In this document: piece after piece, positions 33,634 through 40,579 of the stretch
Layout: each line of letters starts with the position of its first letter
Position numbering within the stretch: position 1 is the stretch's first letter
Assembly: GCA_016182785.1 (NCBI GenBank)
Contig: JACPFU010000034.1
Span: 62,001-126,000 of the forward strand
Reading direction: 5' to 3'
DNA length: 64,000 nt
Source: Lysobacterales bacterium
GTDB lineage: Bacteria > Pseudomonadota > Gammaproteobacteria > Xanthomonadales > Ahniellaceae
Notes under the pieces: generated by a model
Database searches by the model: none
The model's input: the letters and a program-made list of their open reading frames with translations, nothing else
What the model was told of the DNA's origin: nothing
Made by a program: the position numbers and the translations under genes

Positions 33634-34314
33634 ATGACCGAAGCACTGGATGAAGCCTTGAGTCTCAGTCCGACCGAGGCACGTATCGTTGGCTGCCTGA
33701 TCGAGAAGGCGGCGACGACGCCGGAGTCGTATCCGCTGACGGTGAACTCGCTGGTGCTGGCGGCGAACCAGAAGACCAGTCGCGAGCCGCTGATGAATGT
33801 CGAGGAGGGCGAGGTCGGGCATGCGTTGCGCGAGCTGGAGGACCGCGGCTGGGTGCGCGTGGTGCATGGTTCGCGTGCGCATCGCTATGAGCATCGCATC
33901 GAGGAGAAGCTGAGCGTGACCAAGCCGCAGCGCGCGTTGCTGTGCCTGTTGTTGCTGCGCGGGCCGCAGTCGGCGCCGGAGTTGTTGACGCGCGGCGATC
34001 GACTGGCCGAGGTCGGTTCGCTCGATGACGTCAAGCTGGTGCTGGAGCGGCTGCAGCAGCGCGGCTTCGTTGCCAATGTCGGACGCGCGGCCGGCCAGCG
34101 CGAGGATCGCTACGCGCAGCTGTTCTGCGGTCCGGTCGAGGTGCATGCGCGGCGCGAGGAGGACGAGCCCACGACCGCGAGCGGTGCGTCGCCGCTGGCG
34201 CAGCGGGTGTCCGAGCTGGAAGTGCAGTTGCTGGCGTTGCAGGCGCGCGTTGCGGCGTTGGAGGGCGGTCGTGACGGCCGCATCACGGACCCGGGTGCTA
34301 GCCTCGACGCATGA
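33634..34314 (+). CDS. yceH: YceH/DUF480-family protein
   Basis: A 226-aa protein with two winged-helix units. The first begins LSPTEARIVGCLIEKAATTPESYPLTVNSLVLAANQKTSREP, the signature of the DUF480 family. The second contains LSVTKPQRALLCLLLLRGPQSAPELLTR. A coiled-coil tail follows (LAQRVSELEVQLLALQARVAAL). Function is unknown; it may bind DNA. The start at 33634 opens the conserved region. It overlaps the next gene by 4 nt (ATGA). Confidence 0.9.
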   Translation: MTEALDEALSLSPTEARIVGCLIEKAATTPESYPLTVNSLVLAANQKTSREPLMNVEEGEVGHALRELEDRGWVRVVHGSRAHRYEHRIEEKLSVTKPQRALLCLLLLRGPQSAPELLTRGDRLAEVGSLDDVKLVLERLQQRGFVANVGRAAGQREDRYAQLFCGPVEVHARREEDEPTTASGASPLAQRVSELEVQLLALQARVAALEGGRDGRITDPGASLDA

Positions 34315-35069
34315 GCACGAGCCTGCCCAATCGAGCGCCGCTGCGACTTGCCGCGCTGTGCGCCGCGATGCTGGCGACGGGCGTGGCGGGAGCTGCGGAA
34401 GCACCGCTGCCGATCGTCGCTTCGAGCTGTCCGGCCATCCCCGCGAGCCGCAGCGTGAGCGTGACGACGACGCAGCCGCTGGTGGCGGGCCAGAGCATCG
34501 TGCTCGCGGTCGGCGTGGATTCGGCCGACGCGCCGGACTTGCAGGTGTCGGGACCGGCCGGGGTCAGCTGGAGCACGCTCGGCGGGCACAAGTCGGAGGC
34601 CGCGGATCGCAGCGTGCTGCTGTTGCGCGGCGCGGCGAACCAGAGCATTGCGTCCGGCGCCAGCATCGACCTCGGCTTCAGCCAGGTCGAGGCGGCCCGC
34701 GCGGTGTGCGTGCGCGGCATGCGCTACGGCAGTTTCATCAGCGGCGGCGGCGCCATCAACACCGACGGCCAGGCGCAAGGCTTGGCGGCGGTGGCGCCGG
34801 TGGTGAGCGGCAAGCAGGCGGTGCCGGGTTCGATGGCGATCGCGGCGTTCCTGTTCTCGGCGCTGCCGAACGCGCTGACGTTGAGCGGCACTGCAGTCTC
34901 GGACGGTGGCGCCTGCAACGCCGCGCTCGATCTGTGCCTGCGCGTCGCGCATCAGGGCGATGTCGTCGGCACGGCGTCGATCGGCATGACGCCGGCATCG
35001 GCCAGCGACTGGCAGGCGACCCTGGCCGTGCTGTCGACGCCGCGCCTGTTTGCCGACGGCTTCGAGTAA
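34311..35069 (+). CDS. Secreted hypothetical protein ending in LFADGFE
   Basis: A 252-aa exported protein with a signal peptide (LRLAALCAAMLATGVAGA). It is otherwise a Ser/Ala/Gly-rich, beta-rich sequence with few charged residues (SVSVTTTQPLVAGQSIVLAVGVDS, then MAIAAFLFSALPNALTLSGTAVS) and paired cysteines. I recognise no family. The last residues, PRLFADGFE, match the end of the FG-GAP protein at 53.7 kb (LFVDGFE). It is translationally coupled to yceH, which is unexpected for an exported protein. Confidence 0.7.
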   Translation: MSTSLPNRAPLRLAALCAAMLATGVAGAAEAPLPIVASSCPAIPASRSVSVTTTQPLVAGQSIVLAVGVDSADAPDLQVSGPAGVSWSTLGGHKSEAADRSVLLLRGAANQSIASGASIDLGFSQVEAARAVCVRGMRYGSFISGGGAINTDGQAQGLAAVAPVVSGKQAVPGSMAIAAFLFSALPNALTLSGTAVSDGGACNAALDLCLRVAHQGDVVGTASIGMTPASASDWQATLAVLSTPRLFADGFE

Positions 35070-35077
35070 TCGCCCGC

Positions 35078-36010
35078 CTACTGCGCTGGCGTGAGCGGCA
35101 TGGTGCCGTTGACGGCGTTGCCGATCAGGCGGTTGTTGCCGTAGGAAAGTACCAACGCATTGTTCATCGTGGTGACCCCGGTGGCATTGCCGCTGATGGT
35201 GCTGTTGCCGATGCGCACCACGGTGTTGCCGCCCGATGCGTTGACGCCGGCGGCGCTGAAGTCGGTGATGCGGCTGTTCTCGACCAGCACGCTGATCACC
35301 GGGCCGGGCGTGGGTGCCGTCGGCAACAGGGCGATGCCATCGCCGCCGCCGCCGCTGATGGTCACGTCGCGCAGGAACAGCTCGGCGGCGCCGGTCACCA
35401 GGATGCCCTGCTGCAGCGAGTCGATCTGGCTCTCGTTCGCGGTGAAGACCACGCTGCTGGCGCTTGGAGCGATGCGGACCGCGGCGTCACCGGCGGTACT
35501 GGCAACGTTGCGGAAGGCGGTGCGCAGCAGCGAGACCGTGGTCGCTGCCGCGGTAGTGATGTCGAGCGCGTGGCTCGACGTGGTCTCGATCACCACGTCC
35601 TCCAGTGTCACCTTGCTCGCGGCCAGCACGCGGATCCCCGATGTGCCGAGCGTCGTGCCCGTACCGTTCAAGCGGATGTTCCGCAGCCCGACCGTGCAGG
35701 TGCCGCAGTTGATGATGATCCCGCTGATGCCGCCACTGTGCATGATGCTGGCCAGTTGGCCATCGGTCTGCAGCGTGATCGACTTGGTGATGGTGACGGT
35801 GCCGTAGCCGCCCGGGTCGAGCACGCTGATCTCGCCACCGGCTGCGGTCTTGCTGATCGCGCCGGCGAAGGTCTTGCACGGCGCGGTGCGCGAGCACGGA
35901 TTGACGTCGTCGCCGACGCCGGACACCCAGGTGCGTGTCGCCTGCGCGGCGGCGCCGCCCGCAAGGCAGAGCAACAGGAGTGCGGACAGGAATTGCAGCG
36001 ACCGGTTCAT
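35078..36010 (-). CDS. Secreted right-handed beta-helix (pectate-lyase-like fold) protein
   Basis: A 310-aa protein with a signal peptide (MNRSLQFLSALLLLCLAGGAAA). It opens with TRTWVSGVGDDVNPCSRTAPCKTFAGAISKTAAGGEISVLDPGGYGTVTITKSITL, the usual cap of parallel beta-helix proteins. Short coils rich in Ile, Val, Gly and Asn follow (GIIINCGTCTVGLRNIRLNGTG, VRIGNSTISGNATGV). No catalytic triad typical of lyases is evident, so it may be structural or carbohydrate-binding. It faces the plus-strand gene with 8 nt between stops. Confidence 0.8.
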   Translation of the reverse strand: MNRSLQFLSALLLLCLAGGAAAQATRTWVSGVGDDVNPCSRTAPCKTFAGAISKTAAGGEISVLDPGGYGTVTITKSITLQTDGQLASIMHSGGISGIIINCGTCTVGLRNIRLNGTGTTLGTSGIRVLAASKVTLEDVVIETTSSHALDITTAAATTVSLLRTAFRNVASTAGDAAVRIAPSASSVVFTANESQIDSLQQGILVTGAAELFLRDVTISGGGGDGIALLPTAPTPGPVISVLVENSRITDFSAAGVNASGGNTVVRIGNSTISGNATGVTTMNNALVLSYGNNRLIGNAVNGTMPLTPAQ

Positions 36011-36064
36011 GGGGTGTCTCCCGACGATGTGCGTGATGCGGACTGCGGTGAACGGAGCAGGAGT

Positions 36065-36856
36065 CTATCGACCCTGCGGAAACTCGATCAGATAGGCGCC
36101 GACGCCCTGCGCGTCATTGACGCGACCGATGCGGCCGACACCGGGTGCGTCGAAGCTCGGGAAGCACTGCGTGCCGCCGAGCGCCTTCGCCTTCGCGACG
36201 GCGGCATCCACGTTCGCAACACGCCAGTAGATCGACCAGTGCGCAGGCATCTCGCCCCACTCCTCGGTCATGCCGAGCAGGCCGCCCCATTGCGTGCCGC
36301 CGGCCGCGAACAGCCGGTACAGCCCGTGCGGCATTTCCATCTCGCTGACGTCCCACCCGAGCACGGCACGATAGAACTCGCCGGCGCGCGCGGTGTCGCG
36401 GGCCGCAAGCTCGACCCAGCCGACCGCGCCGTCTTCATGGATGCGCCCGGCGCCCTGGTGCTCGTATGGTTGCCAGAGACCGAACGCGGCGCCTTCCGGA
36501 TCGGCGAGATAGCTCATGCGGCCGTGCGTGCCGACATCGAACGGCCCGGCCAGAACGTGCGCGCCAGCGGCCAACGCCTTGGCGGTCGCGCCGTCGCAGT
36601 CGAGCACGCGGAAGTAGACGTTCCAGTGCGGCACGGAACCCTGCGCCGCGATCGCCGGATCGAGCGCGTACACCGCCGCGACATGCGCGTCGCCGCCGAG
36701 TGCGAACATCGTGTACACCCCGTCCGAGCCCGGCATTGGGAAGTCCTCGCAGGCCCAACCGAACAACTGCGACCAGAACGCCTGTCCACCGCGGTGGTCG
36801 CTGGTCTCCAGTTCAAACCAGCACGGAGCACCGTGCGGATACCCGCTCATCTGCAT
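36065..36856 (-). CDS. VOC-family protein with two glyoxalase-like domains
   Basis: A 263-aa protein made of two vicinal-oxygen-chelate modules. The first is GAPCWFELETSDHRGGQAFWSQLFGWACEDFPM and the second GAVGWVELAARDTARAGEFYRAVLGWDVSEMEM; each is followed by YTMF/YRLF and HWNVYFRV/HWSIYWRV. Members of this branch are annotated as glyoxalase or dioxygenase-like, but the metal ligands vary and the reaction cannot be assigned. The start at 36856 follows a GGAGG; an ATG two codons on (36850) is also possible. Confidence 0.82.
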   Translation of the reverse strand: MQMSGYPHGAPCWFELETSDHRGGQAFWSQLFGWACEDFPMPGSDGVYTMFALGGDAHVAAVYALDPAIAAQGSVPHWNVYFRVLDCDGATAKALAAGAHVLAGPFDVGTHGRMSYLADPEGAAFGLWQPYEHQGAGRIHEDGAVGWVELAARDTARAGEFYRAVLGWDVSEMEMPHGLYRLFAAGGTQWGGLLGMTEEWGEMPAHWSIYWRVANVDAAVAKAKALGGTQCFPSFDAPGVGRIGRVNDAQGVGAYLIEFPQGR

Positions 36857-36919
36857 GGCCCACCCCGCCTCCGCAAAACCCGTGACGATGATGACGCTGC
36901 GGATGCCTGCGGCGGGTGA

Positions 36920-36952
36920 AAGCCTGACTTGCTTCCGGCGGAGGCTTACAAT
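36920..36952 (+). promoter_or_regulatory. Promoter and operator of hicBA
   Basis: CTGACT (36924-36929), 17 nt, TACAAT (36947-36952) forms a good promoter 19 nt before hicB. AAGCCT (36920-36925) and AGGCTT (36942-36947) form an inverted repeat flanking the spacer, a plausible site for autorepression by the HicB protein. Confidence 0.55.
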
Positions 36953-36971
36953 CGGTCTTGAGGTGACCCCC

Positions 36972-37169
36972 ATGCGCTATCGAATCGCCCTGCATCCATC
37001 CGACGAGGGATTCGCCGTCTCCGTGCCCGGGCTGCCCGGCTGCTGGTCGCAAGGCGCCACCGAGACGGAGGCGATCACCAACATCAGCGATGCGATCCGC
37101 GAATATCTGGACGTGATCGATGCTCAGCTCGAAGGCGAGACCGTCCGCGAGATTGAAGTCGCGCGCTAG
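36972..37169 (+). CDS. hicB: HicB-type antitoxin
   Basis: A 65-aa protein with the partial RNase-H-like HicB fold: MRYRIALHPSDEGFAVSVPGLPGCWSQGATETEAITNISDAIREYLD, then a short acidic tail. It is shorter than classical HicB and lacks a C-terminal ribbon-helix-helix or Xre DNA-binding domain, so autoregulation may be weak or need the complex. It precedes hicA, the reverse of the common hicA-hicB order, with 2 nt between them. Confidence 0.88.
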   Translation: MRYRIALHPSDEGFAVSVPGLPGCWSQGATETEAITNISDAIREYLDVIDAQLEGETVREIEVAR

Positions 37170-37171
37170 CC

Positions 37172-37384
37172 ATGCCGAAGATTCCCGGCGTCAATCATCT
37201 GGACGCCGTGCGTGCGCTGGAGAAATGTGGCTTCCGGATCGTGCGTCAGGGGAAACACATCATCCTGAGCGATGGTCGGCGCATCCTGACGGTGCCGCGC
37301 AACAACCCGATCAATGCCTTCACACTGGGTGGAATCGTGCGTGATGCTGGTCTGACGCCCGAGCAGTTTCGGGCGATGCTCTGA
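37172..37384 (+). CDS. hicA: HicA-type mRNA interferase toxin
   Basis: A 70-aa double-stranded-RNA-binding-like toxin. GVNHLDAVRALEKCGFRIVRQGKHIILSDG contains the catalytic His (GKHIIL), and LTVPRNNPINAFTLGGIVRDAGLTPEQF completes the fold. HicA cleaves mRNA and tmRNA when freed from HicB. All usual residues are present, so it should be active. It converges on ilvA with 28 nt between the stops. Confidence 0.9.
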   Translation: MPKIPGVNHLDAVRALEKCGFRIVRQGKHIILSDGRRILTVPRNNPINAFTLGGIVRDAGLTPEQFRAML

Positions 37385-37412
37385 CCCTCCTGGTGCCGTC
37401 ACCCGCGTGCGT

Positions 37413-38981
37413 TCAAAGAAACGCCCGATACGCCGGGTTGGTGGTTTCTTCGGCGTGGGGATAGCCGAGGTCGGCGAGGTGTTGGGCGAAGGCGCTCGCG
37501 GTGTCGGTCGGAACCTGGATGCCGGCGAGGACGCGGCCGTGGTCGGAGCCGTGGTTGCGGTAGTGGAACAGGCTGATGTTCCAGTCGGTGCCGATGGCGT
37601 CGAGGAACTTGAGCAGGGCGCCGCGGCGTTCCGGGAACTCGAAGCGGAACAGGCGCTCGTCGCTGATCTGCGCGGCCTTGCCGCCGACCATGTAGCGCAC
37701 GTGCAGCTTGGCCATCTCGTTGCGGCTCAGGTCCTCGACCTTGAGCCCGGCGGCACGGATCGCGTGCACGACTTCGGCGCGGTCGTCGCTGCCGGGGTCG
37801 ATGGCGAGGCCCACGAAGATGTGCGCGGCACCGGCATCGCAATAGCGGTAGTTGAACTCGGTGACCGCGCGCGTGCCGATCAGCTGGCAGAAGCGCCGGA
37901 AGCTGCCCTGCTGCTCGGGGATGGTCACCGCCAGCAGCATCTCGCGATCGGCGCCGAGGTCGGCGCGCTCGGCGACGTGGCGCAGGCGATCGAAGTTCAT
38001 GTTGGCGCCGCTGACCACGGCCACGCAGGCGCGCTCGCCGCAGTCGTTGTTCTGCAGCCAGCGCTTGAGCCCGGCCACTGCGAGCGCGCCCGAGGGCTCG
38101 GCGACCACGCGCGTGTCCTCGAAGATGTCCTGGATCGCGGCGCAGATCTCGTCGGTCGAGACCAGCACCACTTCATCGACCAGCGCCTGCGCGACGCGGA
38201 AGGTCTCGTTGCCGACCTGGCGCACCGCGGTGCCGTCGGCGAACACGCCGACGCGCGGCAGCCGCAGCGGGCGTCCGGCGGCGAGTGCATGGTGCAGCGT
38301 CGGTGCGTCTTCGGATTCCACGCCGATGATGCGGATATGCGGATACAGCGCCTTCGCGTACGCAGCGACACCGGCGATCAGGCCGCCGCCGCCGACCGGC
38401 ACCACGATGCAGCCGATCTCCTCGCCATGGTGCTGGCGCAGGATCTCCATCGCGATCGTGCCCTGGCCGGCGATCACCTCGGGGTCGTCGAACGGATGCA
38501 CGAAGCTCAGGCCCTGCGCGCATTCGAGGTCGCGGGCATGGGCATGGGCGGCATCGAAGTCATCGCCGTGCAGCACGATCTCGGCGCCTAGATCGGCGAC
38601 TGCCTGGGTCTTGATGCGCGGAGTCGTGGTCGGCATCACGATCACCGCGCGCAGGCCGAGTCGCCGCGCCGCCAGCGCCACGCCCTGGGCATGGTTGCCG
38701 GCCGAGGCGCAGATCACGCCGCGCGCGCGCGCCTCGGCATCGAGCGACGCGATCTTGTTGAAGGCGCCGCGCAGCTTGAACGAGAACACCGGCTGCTGGT
38801 CCTCGCGCTTGAGCAGCACCAGCGCACCGAGCCGTTTCGACAGGCGCGGCGCGCGCTCCAACGGCGACTCGACGGCAACGTCGTAGACGCGCGCCTTGAG
38901 CACGCGACCGAGGTAGTCGGCGGCCACCGTCGCGGGGGAGGGCGTTTCGGCGCGTGCGACGGTGGCCGCCGGATTGCTCAT
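37413..38981 (-). CDS. ilvA: Threonine ammonia-lyase, biosynthetic
   Basis: A 522-aa PLP enzyme that converts threonine to 2-oxobutanoate, the first committed step to isoleucine. The PLP Lys lies in PVFSFKLRGAFNK (about residue 66), with the phosphate loop GGGGLIAG and SAGNHAQGVALAA. The C-terminal 190 residues hold two ACT-like regulatory modules (EMLLAVTIPEQQGSFRRFCQLIG and RLFRFEFPERRGALLKFLDAIG), so feedback inhibition by isoleucine is expected. The start overlaps the ilvE stop as ATGA. It is the last gene of the ilv cluster and is controlled by the internal attenuator. Confidence 0.96.
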   Translation of the reverse strand: MSNPAATVARAETPSPATVAADYLGRVLKARVYDVAVESPLERAPRLSKRLGALVLLKREDQQPVFSFKLRGAFNKIASLDAEARARGVICASAGNHAQGVALAARRLGLRAVIVMPTTTPRIKTQAVADLGAEIVLHGDDFDAAHAHARDLECAQGLSFVHPFDDPEVIAGQGTIAMEILRQHHGEEIGCIVVPVGGGGLIAGVAAYAKALYPHIRIIGVESEDAPTLHHALAAGRPLRLPRVGVFADGTAVRQVGNETFRVAQALVDEVVLVSTDEICAAIQDIFEDTRVVAEPSGALAVAGLKRWLQNNDCGERACVAVVSGANMNFDRLRHVAERADLGADREMLLAVTIPEQQGSFRRFCQLIGTRAVTEFNYRYCDAGAAHIFVGLAIDPGSDDRAEVVHAIRAAGLKVEDLSRNEMAKLHVRYMVGGKAAQISDERLFRFEFPERRGALLKFLDAIGTDWNISLFHYRNHGSDHGRVLAGIQVPTDTASAFAQHLADLGYPHAEETTNPAYRAFL

Positions 38982-39952
38982 GCCAGCGCCGCCGCGAGGT
39001 CGTGTGCGACCTCGATCTCGCCGCCGCCGACCTGGTCCAGCCAGCCCCATGCGTCGTGGGTGCTGCCGTTGAACAGGCCGAAGAACGCATCCTGCAATTC
39101 GGCGGTGATCGGGCCACGGCCGCCGGCCCCGATCGCGAGCCCGTCGATCGAGCGGATCGGCGTGATCTCGCAGGCGGTGCCGGTGAAGAACGCCTCGTCG
39201 CAGACGTACAGCGCCTCGCGCGGCATCGCCTGCTCGCGCACTTCGTAGCCGAGCTGGCGTGCGAGTTGCAGGATCGAGTCGCGGGTGATGCCGGCCAGGA
39301 TCGCGGCGCTGGTCGGTGGCGTGTACAGCACGCCGCGCTTGACCAGGAACACGTTCTCGCCGCCGCCCTCGGCGAGCATGCCATCGACATTGAGCGCGAT
39401 GCCCTCGTGGTAGCCGTGGCGCGCGGCTTCCATGCTGATCTGCTGGCTGTTGAGGTAATTGCCGCCGGCCTTGGCCGACACCGGCAGGGTGTTCGCGGCC
39501 GGGCGTTGCCACGAGGAAACGCAGGCGTCGACGCCTTTCTCGATCGCTTCGTTGCCGAGGAACGCGGCCATCTCGGTCGCCGCGATCGCGACTTCGACCG
39601 GCGCATTCGGGTCCGGCGCCAGCGAGTAGCCGACCATGCCGCGGTACGCGATCGGGCGCAGGTAGGCGCCGCGCGTCAGGCGGTTGTTGCGCACGATCTG
39701 GCGGCAGGCCTCGTGCAGTTCGGCGAGTCGATAGGGGATGCGCATGCGGTGGATGCGCGCCGACTCGTACAGCCGCTCCAGGTGGTCGCCGAGCCGGAAG
39801 ATCGCCGTGCCCTTCGGCGTGGCATAGGCGCGGATGCCCTCGAACACCGAGGAGCCGTAGTGCAAACCGTGTGCGAGCACGTGCACCTTGGCGTCCTGCC
39901 AGGGCACGAAGTGGCCGTTGTGCCAGATGTATTGGGTGGCTTTGAAGGACAT
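38978..39952 (-). CDS. ilvE: Branched-chain amino acid aminotransferase
   Basis: A 324-aa fold-type IV PLP aminotransferase that catalyses the last step of Val, Leu and Ile synthesis. Landmarks are LHYGSSVFEGIRAY, RMRIPY, the PLP Lys in SAKAGGNYLNSQ, then EGGGENVFLV and GITRDSILQLA. Length is slightly above the E. coli enzyme because of a C-terminal extension. It follows ilvM by 23 nt and overlaps ilvA by 4 nt. Confidence 0.95.
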   Translation of the reverse strand: MSFKATQYIWHNGHFVPWQDAKVHVLAHGLHYGSSVFEGIRAYATPKGTAIFRLGDHLERLYESARIHRMRIPYRLAELHEACRQIVRNNRLTRGAYLRPIAYRGMVGYSLAPDPNAPVEVAIAATEMAAFLGNEAIEKGVDACVSSWQRPAANTLPVSAKAGGNYLNSQQISMEAARHGYHEGIALNVDGMLAEGGGENVFLVKRGVLYTPPTSAAILAGITRDSILQLARQLGYEVREQAMPREALYVCDEAFFTGTACEITPIRSIDGLAIGAGGRGPITAELQDAFFGLFNGSTHDAWGWLDQVGGGEIEVAHDLAAALA

Positions 39953-39975
39953 GGCGGCGGATCTCCGGGGCGGGT

Positions 39976-40248
39976 TCAGGCGACGGCCGCGAATTGCGGC
40001 ATGCGGCGCGGCGCGGATTCGGTGTCGAGGAAACCGATGACGTCGTACAGGCGCTCGACCTGGCGCTTGAGAATCTGCACGTCGCGCGACGAGTTCAGTT
40101 GCATCAGCACGATCCAGGTGTCGGCGTCGCGCGGTTGCGTGGTCAGCCCGGCGATCTCGAAGCCGCGCCGCTGCACGGTGCCGAGCAGGCGCAGCAGGGC
40201 GCCTTCGCTGCGCGAGAGGACCAGTCCCAGGGCATGGTTGTCGTTCAT
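39976..40248 (-). CDS. ilvM: Acetolactate synthase small subunit, IlvM-like ACT protein
   Basis: A 90-aa single ACT-domain protein: ALGLVLSRSEGALLRLLGTVQRRGFEIAGLTTQP, then DTWIVLMQLNSSRDVQILKRQVERLYDVIGF. This is the length and pattern of the IlvM regulatory subunit, which activates the IlvG large subunit and tunes its valine sensitivity. The start at 40248 follows AGGAGA; an earlier in-frame ATG at 40266 has none. It is separated from its catalytic partner gene by a 331-nt leader-attenuator region, so subunit ratio may be regulated. Confidence 0.88.
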   Translation of the reverse strand: MNDNHALGLVLSRSEGALLRLLGTVQRRGFEIAGLTTQPRDADTWIVLMQLNSSRDVQILKRQVERLYDVIGFLDTESAPRRMPQFAAVA

Positions 40249-40283
40249 TGGCACTTCTCCTGTCATCGAAATTTCCGGGACCC

Positions 40284-40321
40284 CAAAACGCGAAACCCCC
40301 GCTGCCTTTCGGAGCGGGGGT
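40284..40321 (-). terminator. Attenuator terminator upstream of ilvM
   Basis: On the minus strand, ACCCCCGCT-N9-AGCGGGGGT is a perfect 9-bp stem (40295-40303 with 40313-40321), followed by a TTTCGCGTTTT tail. Its 5' arm includes CCCGCTCCG (40310-40318), fully complementary to CGGAGCGGG inside the leader ORF (40373-40381). This allows a competing antiterminator. Confidence 0.85.
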
Positions 40322-40355
40322 CTTGGTGTGGGTCCTGATTCTTGGTGTTATCGCA

Positions 40356-40511
40356 TCAGGTCACGCACGCATCCCGCTCCGGTGAGGGCGTAATGAGTAC
40401 GAGTACGAGTACGAGCGCAACGAGCCGGCGCGCCGACGCGATGCAGGCACGCGCCAGCGAAGCCGGGGCGGTGTGCGTGCGAGTCGCGTGGATGGCGGAA
40501 CGATTGATCAT
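40356..40511 (-). CDS. Internal ilv leader peptide (attenuation control, ilvM-ilvE-ilvA)
   Basis: A 51-codon ORF with control run LVALVLVLVLI (residues 30-40) followed by [11 protein letters not shown] and stop. Scarcity of charged Leu, Val or Ile tRNA should stall the ribosome there and leave CGGAGCGGG free to pair with the terminator arm. Plentiful supply lets the ribosome cover that segment and termination follows. The start codon is 7 nt after a -10 box, so the mRNA is probably leaderless. The C-terminal [10 protein letters not shown] tail is shared with the ilvD leader, showing duplication of the cassette. (GAGTAC)3 repeats at 40395-40412 encode the Leu-Val pairs. Confidence 0.85.
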   Translation of the reverse strand: MINRSAIHATRTHTAPASLARACIASARRLVALVLVLVLITPSPERDACVT

Positions 40512-40518
40512 GGGCTCG

Positions 40519-40548
40519 AAGCTAATGGTGGTCTCTGGGAGGTGTCAA
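40519..40548 (-). promoter_or_regulatory. Internal promoter for ilvM-ilvE-ilvA
   Basis: On the minus strand, TTGACA (40543-40548), 18 nt, TAGCTT (40519-40524), then 7 nt to the leader ATG at 40511. A perfect -35 box and the same geometry as the ilvD promoter support it. It lies between the ilvG stop and the leader, so the cluster's last three genes have their own start. Confidence 0.8.
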
Positions 40549-40579
40549 GCGCTTTTCGCGCGGCGTTGATGACGGTTTG

